A stretch of DNA of 6,691 nt from Syntrophomonadaceae bacterium (GTDB taxonomy: Bacteria; Bacillota; Syntrophomonadia; Syntrophomonadales; Syntrophomonadaceae): positions 1 through 6,691 of the forward strand of contig JAAYJY010000110.1 in assembly GCA_012522705.1 (NCBI GenBank), written 5' to 3'. Each line of letters opens with the position of its first letter. Position 1 is the stretch's first letter. The notes under the pieces were generated by a model. It did no database searches, was not told the DNA's origin, and saw only the letters and a program-made list of their open reading frames with translations. Position numbers and translations under genes: made by a program. Positions 1 to 6,579 of this stretch are shown one piece after another.

Positions 1-1095
1 AATGCCCGCCTGCATTGTCATAACCGCATGCAGACGTTCCTGCTTCACCTCTTCTGGGACTTGGGTAGGCATGAGGCTGGCCGGGGTTCCCTCTTCCGCG
101 GTAAAAGCGAAGGCTCCCAGCCAATCGAATTGGGTGGCCTGGACAAAGTCCAGCAATTGCTGGAAATCCTCTGTGCTCTCCCCGGGAAAACCGACCATCA
201 CCGTGGTCCGCAGGACCAGACCGGCAATCCTTGCCCGCGCTTTTCTCAAAACAGCATCGAGTTGCTCCCGGGTATGGCGACGGTTCATCTTCATAAGCAT
301 TCGGTTGCTGACATGTTGAATGGGCATATCCATGTAGGGTAAAACCTTGGGGAGCCGCGCCATAGTATCGACTAGTTCATCATCAATGTGAGCTGGATGA
401 AGATACATCAGGCGAATCCATTCCAAGCCTTCAATAGTAGCCATCTGTTCTAGCAGATATGGCAATCCCGGACCTCCGCTATCATGTCCATAAACAGCCG
501 TATCCTGACCAATCAGGACCAATTCCCGCACCTCCCGCTCGACCAGACCGCGGGACTCCTCGACCAACTCTATAGCCGGGCGGGATCGTAGATTCCCTCT
601 GATTGACGGTATCGCGCAGAAGGCGCAACGGTTGCTGCACCCTTCCGTTATCTTCAGATAAGCCGAACCAGCCGGGGTGGTCAATACCCGAGGGCCTTTT
701 TCTATGAAGACATCAGGGGGACTGCCAATCATCAACGGGCGTTCCCCTTTTCGTATCTTGCTCAGGGCTTGGTCGATCTCCTTGAAAAGGGAGATCCCTA
801 CAACCCCGTCCAATTCAGGCATTTGCTCCAGTAATTCTGGTCCGTATCTTTGTGCCAGACACCCGGTGGCAATCAGGTACTGCAATTGACTAACCTTATA
901 TTTTCCGGTGTCGATAATGGCGTTTATGCCTTCTTCCTTGGCAGCCTCAATAAACCCACAGGTGTTGATAATGATAACATCAGCCCGCTCCAGCCGGTGG
1001 GTGATCCGATACCCGGCTCGTTTCATCACCGCGATCATAATCTCCGTGTCAACCCGGTTTTTGGCACAACCCAGACTGATAAACCCGACCTTCAC
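1..1095 (-). CDS. rimO: Ribosomal protein S12 methylthiotransferase RimO (3' end cut by window edge)
   Basis: RimO is a radical-SAM enzyme that adds a methylthio group to a conserved aspartate of ribosomal protein S12. I translated 365 codons directly. The N-terminal MTTase domain has its three cluster cysteines at about C10 (SLGCAKN), C46 (NTCGF) and C79 (TGCLAQ). The radical-SAM motif CSNRCAFC gives C153, C157 and C160, followed by IPSIRG, which favours RimO over MiaB or MtaB. The usual family length is about 440 residues, so the C-terminal TRAM domain should lie beyond the left edge. The start is GTG at 1095 because it gives the canonical opening VKVGFISLGCAKN. This GTG overlaps the rodZ stop as GTGA (4 nt), and no strong Shine-Dalgarno is seen, so translation is probably coupled to rodZ. 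The usual NLVD motif reads NRVD here, a minor variation. Family assignment is firm from motifs; target specificity is inferred from the family. Confidence 0.95.
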   Translation of the reverse strand, partial: MKVGFISLGCAKNRVDTEIMIAVMKRAGYRITHRLERADVIIINTCGFIEAAKEEGINAIIDTGKYKVSQLQYLIATGCLAQRYGPELLEQMPELDGVVGISLFKEIDQALSKIRKGERPLMIGSPPDVFIEKGPRVLTTPAGSAYLKITEGCSNRCAFCAIPSIRGNLRSRPAIELVEESRGLVEREVRELVLIGQDTAVYGHDSGGPGLPYLLEQMATIEGLEWIRLMYLHPAHIDDELVDTMARLPKVLPYMDMPIQHVSNRMLMKMNRRHTREQLDAVLRKARARIAGLVLRTTVMVGFPGESTEDFQQLLDFVQATQFDWLGAFAFTAEEGTPASLMPTQVPEEVKQERLHAVMTMQAGI

Positions 1096-2111
1096 CGCTC
1101 GGTCCGCCTGGTCATCCCGATACCCTCAGCCTCGAAAGTTTTCTCGGCGATTTGGCCTGAGGCACCAAGAGCTTCAACCGGCTGTCCATTGAGAATAAGG
1201 GTTATTCCCCCGGCGTTGCCGGTTCTTATTTTGATGCGTTCGACCGCGGTGAATGTCTCCGTTCCGCCTTCGGCCATGTTGCTGGCATATACGGGCTCAC
1301 CATCAGCTTCCACCTGTACCCAACTCCTTTGCAGGCATTTTACCTCCAGATTGAGAGTATCTGCGGGTGCAGCGGTTGGGTTGGTGCTGGTAACCGGTTC
1401 AGTATCCCCAGTGACATCAGAACGGGTGAAGGTCCGGTCGGTTACCTGTCCCGGAGCACCCAGGGGCGGAATTGGACTGCTGTTGAGTTGCAGTTGGATA
1501 CCCCCGGCATTACCGGTTCTCAGATCGATCTTGTCCTGGGCACTAAAAGATTTGGACTCCCCGGCTTGCATGGTGCCCATATACTGCGCCACCCCGTCCA
1601 CGCTCACTGACACCCAGGCAGGCTGTGCCGCGGTTATGGCTAAAGTCAGATCATCAGTCATAGTTGGAATCTCTGCCGGGGCTGGGATATTGGGTTCCTC
1701 GGCTTGGGGAGGGGGGGTAAGGGCCTGATTGGTTATGTACCCCGCCACGTAGTTGCCCAGCCATAGAACTGCCACCAGAAAAACGATTGCCGCCGCCACA
1801 TTGCGCAGGGGAAAGCCCAGGATTCTGGCTGGTTTTGGTTCGATGGGCGGTGGTTCATTGGGCACATCTGTATAAGCCAAACTTTTAAATTCATTAACCA
1901 GCCGATCCGGATCCAACCTCAAAAACCGGGCATAGCTGGCTACAAAACCTATTGAATATACCCGGGCTGGCAGACTTTCGAAATCGTCTTTTTCCAGGGC
2001 GGCGAGGTAGTGTTTGCGAATTTTGGTTTCCTGGGATACTTGGGCCAGAGTGTAGCCTTGTTTTTCTCTTTCCATGCGCAATTTTTCGCCAAAGCTGGCT
2101 ATGGCAATCAC
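1092..2111 (-). CDS. rodZ: RodZ-like cell-shape protein with two tandem C-terminal domains
   Basis: This is a RodZ/YmfM-type membrane protein, which in characterised bacteria links MreB filaments to the wall-elongation machinery. Residues about 7-68 form the RodZ helix-turn-helix domain (FGEKLRMEREKQGYTLAQ, then a conserved DFESLPARVY segment). A single transmembrane helix lies at about 104-125, after a Pro-rich linker. The outer part has two copies of a DUF4115-like domain, about 155-233 and 253-331, both carrying RTGNAGGI, LG(A)xGQ and a final TF motif; most RodZ proteins have one. A Pro/Thr-rich linker joins the copies. At 339 residues it is a little longer than single-domain forms. The annotated start is GTG at 2111, but a GGGGGTGAT stretch overlaps it, so the true start could be a few codons downstream. 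It follows the HTH-PfkB gene by 35 nt and overlaps rimO by 4 nt. Confidence 0.92.
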   Translation of the reverse strand: MIAIASFGEKLRMEREKQGYTLAQVSQETKIRKHYLAALEKDDFESLPARVYSIGFVASYARFLRLDPDRLVNEFKSLAYTDVPNEPPPIEPKPARILGFPLRNVAAAIVFLVAVLWLGNYVAGYITNQALTPPPQAEEPNIPAPAEIPTMTDDLTLAITAAQPAWVSVSVDGVAQYMGTMQAGESKSFSAQDKIDLRTGNAGGIQLQLNSSPIPPLGAPGQVTDRTFTRSDVTGDTEPVTSTNPTAAPADTLNLEVKCLQRSWVQVEADGEPVYASNMAEGGTETFTAVERIKIRTGNAGGITLILNGQPVEALGASGQIAEKTFEAEGIGMTRRTER

Positions 2112-2115
2112 CCCC
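2100..2115 (-). promoter_or_regulatory. Shine-Dalgarno-like stretch overlapping the rodZ start
   Basis: The minus strand reads GGGGGTGATTGCCATA. The best match to anti-Shine-Dalgarno (GGGGGTGAT) contains the GTG used as the default start, leaving no spacing for it. An ATA codon at 2102-2100 sits 8 nt after the G run, an ideal distance, and would give a protein starting MASFGEKL, closer to other RodZ N-termini. ATA is a rare start, so this is a possibility rather than a call. Confidence 0.35.
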
Positions 2116-2146
2116 GCTTGAAATTAATGGAGTTGGTTCCTTTCGC

Positions 2147-3097
2147 CTACGGTCTGGGCGTACCACTGGCAATCCTCAGCGCCTGGCGCATAGGATAACC
2201 TGACGACAATCCATAAACTAAACCAGCCAGAAACAGGTGCAGATCCGAACGGCTGTCAAATGATTGGTTAGGCGGTAAATGGTAATCCGCTACTCCGGAT
2301 TGGCTTACCAGAACCATATTGTCTTTGCCATCGGTTATGACTATATTCTGGGCGCCCTCCTGCAGCAGATTCTGACCCAAGGTGACATAGTGTTCATAAT
2401 CGTTGAAGGAATCCACGCCCAATACCAGTAGAGCAGCCTTGTTTAAGGCAGCGGGCCGGCGCCCATCGATATACCAAGCCGAACATATGCTGGTATCGTA
2501 ATCAGGCCGACTAGTCATCCGCCCACCCACCAATTCCAGCAACCGGGTCTCCACAATAAGCCAATCGCAATTGGCAACCACCCACTCCCGAGCGTTGATG
2601 GCCTGCTGGTAATCATCCCGGTTATAGCCTTCTTCGCAGAGGATTCCGGTGGAGGTTATTATCTTTTTACAGGTCCTTTTAGAAGGGTGCCGGTATATAT
2701 TGGCCACATCCACGTCTACTGCTTGAAGTTCGTTCAATATTTGGGTGCCCAAATCATCATTGCCGACCATGGTGACCAGCTTGGAGCTCGTTCCATACCC
2801 GGACAAGGCCATACAAACATCCTTGGCGAAGCCGGAGTTTTGCATGTCTATCTGACAGGTTTCTTGCTCACCCCGTACGATGATTTCCAGACATACCTGT
2901 CCCAAAACCACAATCGACACTCTTTTATTAAAGACATAACCCTTGCCCAGGATTACCCCTTTTTTCATCAGGTTGGAGATATGAACTGCTACAGACGAAC
3001 GGCTGATGCCAAAGTGCTGAGCCAGTTCTTCCTGAGAGATAAGCGGATGTTTCTGCAGCGCTTCAACAATTTCCCTCTCTCTGGCGGTAAGCTTCAT
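2147..3097 (-). CDS. Winged-helix DNA-binding protein fused to a degenerate PfkB-family sugar-kinase domain
   Basis: The protein has 316 residues. Residues 1-56 form a winged helix-turn-helix (AREREIVEAL, QEELAQHFGISRSSV as helix-turn-helix, then the wing GVILGKGYVF). Residues about 60-316 match the ribokinase/PfkB fold: the VGNDDLG segment at 111-117 and the ITDG strand-turn at 254-257 are kept. The signatures for substrate binding and catalysis are not. The usual GGxxxN reads SGFAKD (88-93), and the usual GAGD before FxAGL reads SDLH (284-287), so the catalytic aspartate aligns with H287 and the anion-hole glycines are gone. The C-terminus stops soon after ALRIASG, shorter than typical PfkB proteins. 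I infer a regulator using a dead kinase domain as ligand sensor; a weakly active kinase is possible. ATG at 3097 has GGAGG 12 nt upstream, a slightly long spacing. It lies 51 nt after ftsK and 35 nt before rodZ, hence probably in the operon. I do not assign a ligand. Confidence 0.85.
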   Translation of the reverse strand: MKLTAREREIVEALQKHPLISQEELAQHFGISRSSVAVHISNLMKKGVILGKGYVFNKRVSIVVLGQVCLEIIVRGEQETCQIDMQNSGFAKDVCMALSGYGTSSKLVTMVGNDDLGTQILNELQAVDVDVANIYRHPSKRTCKKIITSTGILCEEGYNRDDYQQAINAREWVVANCDWLIVETRLLELVGGRMTSRPDYDTSICSAWYIDGRRPAALNKAALLVLGVDSFNDYEHYVTLGQNLLQEGAQNIVITDGKDNMVLVSQSGVADYHLPPNQSFDSRSDLHLFLAGLVYGLSSGYPMRQALRIASGTPRP

Positions 3098-3138
3098 AAT
3101 CGGCGCCAGCCTCCAATACTGCGAGCTTAATAAATGCT

Positions 3139-3156
3139 TATGTTCATACTAACATA
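3139..3156. repeat. 18-bp palindrome spanning the ftsK stop codon, possible operator
   Basis: The plus strand reads TATGTT-CATACT-AACATA: two perfect 6-bp arms around a 6-bp spacer. It covers the last bases of ftsK and lies about 42 bp upstream of the ATG of the HTH-PfkB gene. Size and symmetry fit a dimeric winged-helix operator, so local or self-regulation is possible. The stem is too short and AT-rich, and lacks a U-run, for a terminator. A chance palindrome in AT-rich sequence is the main alternative. Confidence 0.35.
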
Positions 3157-5386
3157 GTTTATTATTGGCGTATAGTTTTTCCATCTGCTGTTCGTCTATC
3201 AAAATCTCCCGCTTTTTGTTGAGATCTGCTTCCGAAACGATGCCTCGTTCTTCGATCATATCCATCAACCGGGCTGCCCGGGCGTAACCCACTCGCAACT
3301 TGCGCTGCAGGAAAGATACCGAAGCTTTTTGGTTTTCTACGATTACCCGGACTGCTTCCCAAAAGAGGTCGTCTCCGCCATCATAATCGGCTTGCTCCAG
3401 AGACAATTCTACTTCATGAAATTGGTCGGCATTTTCTCCGCTAGCGGTCTGGCTCTTGATAAAATTAACCGTCGCCTCGATATCCCGGTCGGACACAAAG
3501 GCTCCCTGCACCCGATGTGGTTTTACCGCACCTACCGGCGAGAATAGCATGTCCCCCTTTCCTAGCAGCTTTTCAGCCCCGCCGATGTCCAAAATGGTGC
3601 GGGAATCAGTTTGGGACGAAACCGCAAAGGCAATTCTGGAGGGGATGTTGGCTTTGATGATGCCGGTCACCACATCCACCGAGGGACGCTGGGTGGCAAC
3701 TATCAAGTGCATCCCGGCCGCCCGAGCCATTTGGGCCAGGCGGCATATGGAGTCTTCCACCTCAACCGGGGCGACCATCATCAAGTCGGCCAACTCATCT
3801 ATGACTATGACTACAAACGGCAGCGGATCAGCGGTCTGGTTATAGCGATATATATCCCGCACCCCGAGATCGGCAAACATCTTGTAGCGCTTCTCCATTT
3901 CCGTGGTCATCCACCGCAATACCACCGCCGCCTTTTTGGGGTCGGTGACTACCGGTGTCATCAGGTGGGGCATGCCATTATAGACAGTCAATTCCACCAT
4001 CTTGGGATCGATGAATACTAGTTTCAGCTCATCCGGGGTGGCGTTGTAGAGCAGGCTTATTATTATGCTGTTCAGACACACGCTTTTGCCGGAACCAGTG
4101 GATCCGGCAATAAGTAGATGGGGCATGTCGCTGAGTTTGGCTACTACCGGATTTCCGGAAATATCTTCACCCAAGGCGATTGCCAGAGGGCTGTTGAGCT
4201 TCTTGAATGACAACGAACTCAAAATATTGCGCAGTCCCACACTGCCGATCTTGGAACTGGGTACCTCAATACCTATGGCCGACTTGCCGGGAATAGGCGC
4301 TTCGATACGAATTCCGGGAGCAGCCAGTTTTAGCTGCAGGTCGTCGGTGAGACTGATAATCTTGCTGATTTTAACCCCCGGGGCGGGGGTGAGTTCATAG
4401 CGGGTTACGGCCGGACCGCAACTGACCTGGTTGACCTTGACGCCCACCCCAAAACTGGCAAATGTATCTTCCAGCACCGTAATACTGTCCGTAATGTTCT
4501 TCTTATCGATGGAACGATCGCTATCCACGGGGGTCAGCATTTCCACCGAAGGTTTTACGTAGGTATTGGCGGTCTCCTTGTTGCGGTACACCAATTCCAA
4601 CTGGCTGGCCGTGCGGCTTTTGGTAACTTCCTTGGCCGGGCGCTCTGGTAACGGTTGACTGACCAGCACCGAAGCTTCCATCGTGGGCAGGGGGCGGGAG
4701 TCGCCGTTGATGATAATCGCCTCATTGGGGGCGGCTGGGCTGGGAGCGGTGGGGGTCTTCAAATCCGGTTCATAGAACATGAGGTCGCAGAGATTGTCTT
4801 TGAACCGTTTTAATCGGACCCATACCAGGGCGGCGATTTCAGAAGGCGATTTTTCCAGGATCATCACCACCACCAGCATCACACTCAGCACCAATAGGAC
4901 AGAAGTTCCTAAACGGCCCAGCAACCTCAATGTCAAGTATCCCAAAGCACCGCCCAGATAACCTCCTCCCATGCCCTTAAGAGCAGCTTCCCAGGGATCC
5001 AGACCAAGGGGAATCTTAAAGATACTTACGTACACCAGAATGGAAAGGGCGGCCAGAACTAGTCCCCACATGCGAATGGACCACCATTTTTTGAAAATGC
5101 CAAGGTGGATGGACCAAAATAGCAGGAAGAAAGGGGCCAGGATAGCCACCGTGCCGAACAGGGCCTTCATGGTCATGCTGATATAAGTACCCAGGACACC
5201 GATAAACTGCCGATCAGTGGCGATGCCGGCCGAGTTGTTGAGCGCGACCAGTATGAATACCGCCAACATAAAAAGGATGGCCGATACGATTTCCGCGCGG
5301 AAAGGAGTATAGGCCTTATCTTTGGCTGGCGGAGAATTGTTGGGGGAAGGAGCATTGTCCACCCGGTTTGTTTTTTTCCTGGCCAT
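3149..5386 (-). CDS. ftsK: DNA translocase FtsK/SpoIIIE
   Basis: This is a septum-bound, ATP-driven double-stranded DNA pump that clears chromosome from the division septum and, in spore formers, moves it into the forespore. The 745 residues are close to B. subtilis SpoIIIE (about 790). The order is: a short basic N-terminus; four or five membrane helices between about 31 and 177 (31-50, 70-98, 104-122, about 135-177); a Pro-rich linker to about 290; and the alpha/beta motor, with Walker A GSTGSGKS at 428-435 and Walker B VVIVIDE at 525-531. The winged-helix gamma domain, which reads oriented DNA motifs, is at about 673-738 (SVSFLQRKLRVGYARAARLMD). All key motifs look intact. ATG at 5386 has AAAGGGTGA about 6 nt upstream. 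It has its own promoter and leader after the tepA-ylzJ terminator and heads the four-gene unit. FtsK versus SpoIIIE cannot be settled from sequence; the tepA-ylzJ neighbourhood matches spoIIIE. Confidence 0.97.
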   Translation of the reverse strand: MARKKTNRVDNAPSPNNSPPAKDKAYTPFRAEIVSAILFMLAVFILVALNNSAGIATDRQFIGVLGTYISMTMKALFGTVAILAPFFLLFWSIHLGIFKKWWSIRMWGLVLAALSILVYVSIFKIPLGLDPWEAALKGMGGGYLGGALGYLTLRLLGRLGTSVLLVLSVMLVVVMILEKSPSEIAALVWVRLKRFKDNLCDLMFYEPDLKTPTAPSPAAPNEAIIINGDSRPLPTMEASVLVSQPLPERPAKEVTKSRTASQLELVYRNKETANTYVKPSVEMLTPVDSDRSIDKKNITDSITVLEDTFASFGVGVKVNQVSCGPAVTRYELTPAPGVKISKIISLTDDLQLKLAAPGIRIEAPIPGKSAIGIEVPSSKIGSVGLRNILSSLSFKKLNSPLAIALGEDISGNPVVAKLSDMPHLLIAGSTGSGKSVCLNSIIISLLYNATPDELKLVFIDPKMVELTVYNGMPHLMTPVVTDPKKAAVVLRWMTTEMEKRYKMFADLGVRDIYRYNQTADPLPFVVIVIDELADLMMVAPVEVEDSICRLAQMARAAGMHLIVATQRPSVDVVTGIIKANIPSRIAFAVSSQTDSRTILDIGGAEKLLGKGDMLFSPVGAVKPHRVQGAFVSDRDIEATVNFIKSQTASGENADQFHEVELSLEQADYDGGDDLFWEAVRVIVENQKASVSFLQRKLRVGYARAARLMDMIEERGIVSEADLNKKREILIDEQQMEKLYANNKLC

Positions 5387-5417
5387 TTTTTCACCCTTTA
5401 AAAATACTGAGAGAACT

Positions 5418-5474
5418 GGGGCCTTGCTTGCGCAAAAACAGCGCCGTCAGAATCGCTATAACAAGACCCGCCCC
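5418..5474 (-). other. Structured 5' leader of ftsK
   Basis: Within the roughly 95-nt untranslated leader, GGGGC (5474-5470) can pair with GCCCC (5422-5418), and CTTG (5465-5462) with CAAG (5426-5423), leaving a 4-nt GGGT bulge. Inside the loop, GCGC (5444-5441) can pair with GCGC (5433-5430) around a U-rich loop. It matches no riboswitch class I recognise and has no U-run, so it is not a terminator. It ends about 30 nt before the ATG and leaves the Shine-Dalgarno free. A regulatory role is speculative. Confidence 0.3.
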
Positions 5475-5488
5475 GAAATGCTTTTGTA

Positions 5489-5497
5489 ATTATAGCA
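5489..5497 (-). promoter_or_regulatory. Extended -10 promoter for the ftsK operon
   Basis: The minus strand carries TGCTATAAT, a perfect TATAAT with the upstream TG of an extended -10 element for the housekeeping sigma factor. No good -35 (TTGACA) lies 16-18 nt upstream, only AT-rich sequence, which fits promoters that rely on the extended -10. Transcription would start near 5482, giving a leader of about 95 nt. It lies just downstream of the tepA-ylzJ terminator, which supports separate transcription of ftsK. Confidence 0.7.
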
Positions 5498-5515
5498 TAG
5501 CTGTTTGAGAAAAAT

Positions 5516-5548
5516 TACTAATAAAAGAGCACGTCCTGACGAACGTGC
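5516..5548 (-). terminator. Intrinsic terminator after ylzJ
   Basis: On the minus strand GCACGTTC (5548-5541) and GGACGTGC (5536-5529) form an 8-bp stem with one G-U pair around a GTCA tetraloop, followed by TCTTTTATT. It starts about 28 nt after the ylzJ stop, as expected for a rho-independent terminator ending tepA-ylzJ. The far side on the plus strand also has a short T run, so it could act in both directions, though no plus-strand gene leads into it. Confidence 0.8.
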
Positions 5549-5576
5549 CGAAGTTTTTGCTATGGGAACTACAGGC

Positions 5577-5780
5577 TTACCGGGATATCAACGCCCCTGG
5601 CTGATACTTTTCATCCATATAGTCCATGGGGTCGGTGCTGACGATTCCGATAACCCGGGCTTGCTGGAAATCCAACGGTTGGGCGTTCACAAAACCTCCC
5701 GAAGGCAGAGGGATCTGTATGGTCTCCCTAAACTCCATGGTATTTATGATATCTTGAGGATCAGGCAGGTAGATTATCAT
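5577..5780 (-). CDS. ylzJ: YlzJ-like small protein
   Basis: This is a 67-residue protein starting MIIYLPDPQD, which fits the YlzJ-like family (proteins of about 65-75 residues that open with MILYxxxP and sit between tepA and spoIIIE). Its function is unknown. The chain is hydrophilic with no membrane helix or signal peptide; it contains a Pro-Leu-Pro-Ser-Gly-Gly segment and a VIGIVSTDPMDYM stretch. I chose ATG at 5780 over the in-frame ATG at 5786: GGAGGG (5794-5789) is 8 nt from the former but only 2 nt from the latter, the ATGA at 5780-5777 gives the common 4-nt overlap with the tepA stop, and the resulting N-terminus matches the family. It is the last gene before the terminator, so it is co-transcribed and probably translationally coupled with tepA. 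The family call rests on N-terminus, size and position. Confidence 0.8.
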   Translation of the reverse strand: MIIYLPDPQDIINTMEFRETIQIPLPSGGFVNAQPLDFQQARVIGIVSTDPMDYMDEKYQPGALISR

Positions 5781-6472
5781 TGCCATAGCCCTCCGCTCTC
5801 TTTTAGTTCGTGGAGTTTGCTCAGTGCCTTGCTAATGCCGCCCACTTCATCAACCAAACCGCAGTCAACTGCGTCGTGCCCCACTAGCACCGTGCCTATG
5901 TCACGGGCCAGATCGCCGGTCCTGAACATCAAGTCCCGGAAATGAGCTTCGCTGATATTGGAATGTTCAATTACAAATTTGACCACCCGATCCTGCATTT
6001 TATCGAGGTACTCATAGGTCTGGGGAACCCCAATGACCAGGCCGGTGAGACGGATGGGATGAATGGTCATAGTGGCAGTCGGAGCGATAAAGGAATAATC
6101 TGCACTGACCGCGATGCTGGATCCAATGGAATGGCCTCCGCCAATCACGATGGAGACGGTGGGTTTTGATAGACCGGCGATCAATTCCGCCAGGGCCAGT
6201 CCGGCTTCCACATCGCCGCCGACGGTATTTAATATCACCAACAGGCCTTTGATTTGAGGATTTTCTTCAATGGCCACCAACTGGGGAATGACGTGTTCAT
6301 AGCGGGTGGTCTTGTTCTGGGGCGGCAGGACCAGATGTCCTTCCACCTGCCCGGCGATCGTCAAACAATGGATATCGCTCTTGAAACTAGGAATCTCGAT
6401 CTGGCCCAGTTCTTTTATGTTTTCCAGCTCGTGGTTTTTCTCTTGTTCCTGAGTTTCAGGATTCTCATTCAA
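5777..6472 (-). CDS. tepA: ClpP-like serine protease TepA (YmfB family)
   Basis: This is a cytoplasmic ClpP/SDH-superfamily peptidase of 231 residues. The B. subtilis relative (TepA/YmfB) was first linked to protein export and later to degradation of small acid-soluble spore proteins during outgrowth. Fold landmarks are NTVGGDVEAGLAL (about 82-94, as ClpP INSPGGSVTAG), nucleophile S115 in GGGHSIGSS, and H138 in TMTIHP. The DAVDCGLVDEVGG tail (about 200-212) matches the ClpP EAVEYGLVD segment, but by eye the ClpP triad aspartate position falls on a glycine near 194; D192 is a nearby candidate. The N-terminal 25 residues are charged and Glu-rich. The start is TTG at 6472, with AAAGGGG (6488-6482) 9 nt upstream and no in-frame ATG nearby. 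It overlaps ylzJ by 4 nt and has no obvious promoter before it within the window, so transcription may come from beyond the intron. Confidence 0.9.
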   Translation of the reverse strand: MNENPETQEQEKNHELENIKELGQIEIPSFKSDIHCLTIAGQVEGHLVLPPQNKTTRYEHVIPQLVAIEENPQIKGLLVILNTVGGDVEAGLALAELIAGLSKPTVSIVIGGGHSIGSSIAVSADYSFIAPTATMTIHPIRLTGLVIGVPQTYEYLDKMQDRVVKFVIEHSNISEAHFRDLMFRTGDLARDIGTVLVGHDAVDCGLVDEVGGISKALSKLHELKESGGLWQ

Positions 6473-6578
6473 TTAAATATGCCCCTTTCCCAACCAATAA
6501 TGTTTTGTTTAGATTTTCCGCTTCCCGGTCGAATAATACATCGGTCCACCAGCTGAGAGCGGGCTCAAATTGAGTTAG
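6465..6578 (-). other. Open 37-codon frame between intron end and tepA, possible 3' end of an interrupted gene
   Basis: Starting right after the inferred intron end, one frame stays open for 37 codons (LTQFEPALSW..., ending VGKGAYLIE) and stops at TGA inside the first codons of tepA, an 8-nt overlap typical of coupled genes. There is no start codon with a ribosome site in it, so if coding it would be the last part of a gene split by the intron. I do not recognise the protein; it does not look like the C-terminus of RNase J, the gene upstream of tepA in B. subtilis. Chance is quite possible at this length. Confidence 0.25.
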
Positions 6579-6579
6579 G

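Noticed and set aside
850..1728. Long plus-strand open frame of 292 codons
   Set aside because: It lies opposite rimO and rodZ, crosses their boundary, has no ribosome site before its ATG and no recognisable domain. The minus-strand genes carry clear family motifs.
2687..3130. Plus-strand open frame of 147 codons opposite the HTH-PfkB gene
   Set aside because: Low-complexity shadow of the real gene, with no domain and no ribosome site.
3125..3140. Direct repeat GCTTA-N6-GCTTA in the ftsK-HTH gap
   Set aside because: Five-base repeats in AT-rich DNA are expected by chance, and nothing around them suggests a binding site.
3456..4021. Overlapping plus-strand open frames opposite the FtsK motor domain
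   Set aside because: Several frames are open at once over a strongly conserved minus-strand gene, the pattern of shadow ORFs.
5505..5945. Plus-strand open frame of 146 codons across ylzJ and tepA
   Set aside because: It begins inside the ftsK promoter-terminator region, runs through the terminator stem and lies opposite two supported genes.
6564..6574. Palindrome CTCAAATTGAG next to the intron end
   Set aside because: Only 5-bp arms and no gene start nearby; too short to call an operator or an intron target hairpin.
6510..6578. Possible promoter (TTGAGC ... TATTAT) before tepA
   Set aside because: The two hexamers are 24 nt apart, far from the 16-18 nt needed, and there is no extended -10.
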